A stretch of 64,000 bases of DNA. Source: Lewinellaceae bacterium (GTDB taxonomy: Bacteria > Bacteroidota > Bacteroidia > Chitinophagales > Saprospiraceae). Shown here piece after piece: positions 63,680 through 64,000 of the stretch (its first letter is position 1; each line of letters starts with the position of its first letter). The DNA is taken from the NCBI GenBank assembly GCA_020636435.1, contig JACJXX010000002.1, forward strand, positions 3,038,001 to 3,102,000. The letters are read 5' to 3'. The notes below the pieces were generated by a model, which ran no database searches, had not been told where the DNA came from, and saw only the letters and a list, made by a program, of their open reading frames with translations. Made by a program: the position numbers and the translations under genes.

Positions 63680-64000
63680 TCACACAAACGCCCCCATCTC
63701 CCGGTACACCAAATCCACCGGCAGCCCCATAATATTCGCGTACGTCCCCTCGATGCGGTCGATCTTGCACAAGCCGATCCACTCCTGAATGGCGTAGGCA
63801 CCCGCCTTGTCGAAGGGCTGGCAGGTTCGGATGTAGTAGTCGATCTCCTCGTCCGCCAGCTCGGCGAAGTGGACGCGGGACTCCCCGGAGAACACCCGCT
63901 CCTTGTCTTTAGAAAGCAGGCAGACGCCGGTGATCACCCGGTGCACCTGCCCGGAGAGCGCGCGCAGGATTCGGCGGGCGTCCTCCGCGTCCTCCGGTTT
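63680..64000 (-). CDS. Maf-family nucleotide pyrophosphatase (5' end cut by window)
   Basis: The frame is open to the right edge, so the N-terminus with the SxSPRR motif is outside. The visible 106 residues include KPEDAEDARRILRALSG, VHRVITGVCLLS, the FAELADEEIDYYIRT segment and KAGAYAIQEWIG, all Maf signatures, and end with IMGLPVDLVYREMGAFV. Members hydrolyse non-canonical or modified nucleoside triphosphates (dTTP, UTP or m7GTP classes). The subclass cannot be assigned without the N-terminus. Confidence 0.93.
   Translation of the reverse strand, partial: KPEDAEDARRILRALSGQVHRVITGVCLLSKDKERVFSGESRVHFAELADEEIDYYIRTCQPFDKAGAYAIQEWIGLCKIDRIEGTYANIMGLPVDLVYREMGAFV

Overview
The window is a stretch of chromosome from a moderately GC-rich Bacteroidota, most likely a member of the Saprospiria (Lewinella/Haliscomenobacter-like). 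The inference rests on C-terminal type IX secretion (T9SS) sorting domains, an S46 dipeptidyl-peptidase, WG-repeat and FISUMP proteins, a TopA with Toprim_C repeats and no zinc fingers, a TonB-type outer-membrane receptor, lack of clear Shine-Dalgarno sites, and two TAnnTTTG-like promoter boxes. No rRNA or tRNA was seen. Both edges cut genes: a NarL-type histidine kinase on the left and a Maf protein on the right.

Layout. 0-1.5 kb: histidine kinase and convergent LuxR-type regulator. 1.6-11.4 kb: a five-gene minus-strand island in the order CHAT protease with degenerate P-loop region, MoxR AAA+ ATPase, vWA protein, caspase-fold protein and a large SGNH-like/FISUMP protein. This resembles the MoxR-vWA ternary conflict systems described by comparative genomics and is the most striking system here. 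11.6-12.9 kb: a complete IS110-family element bounded by 14-bp direct repeats, with a candidate bridge RNA upstream of its transposase. 13-44 kb: mostly housekeeping and envelope genes (YebC, DEDD exonuclease, a second NarL-type two-component pair, M50-CBS protease, MsrB, S4-domain protein, MATE pump, oligopeptidase B, FG-GAP protein, NhaC antiporter, S46 peptidase, DnaK, OmpR-type two-component pair, PanB, MltG). 44-49 kb: amidase, then a tight operon of FKBP lipoprotein, duplicated-domain secreted protein and membrane-anchored caspase. 49-59 kb: TonB-type receptor, DUF3467 protein, methyltransferase, TopA and a 1110-residue WG-repeat protein. 59-63.6 kb: an LRR-Roc-COR-TIR protein flanked by 36-bp inverted repeats and palindromic MITE/REP-like elements.

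Three caspase/CHAT proteins, a Roco-TIR protein and several predicted surface proteins give the window a strong conflict and programmed-death flavour. The intergenic DNA is also unusual. At more than ten loci it carries short tandem repeats that share an 8-bp period although their motifs differ, and there are several long imperfect inverted repeats that look like non-autonomous mobile elements. Start codons were moved downstream of the longest open frame in many genes where a signal peptide or family N-terminus begins later. All functional calls come from reading motifs; no database search was run.
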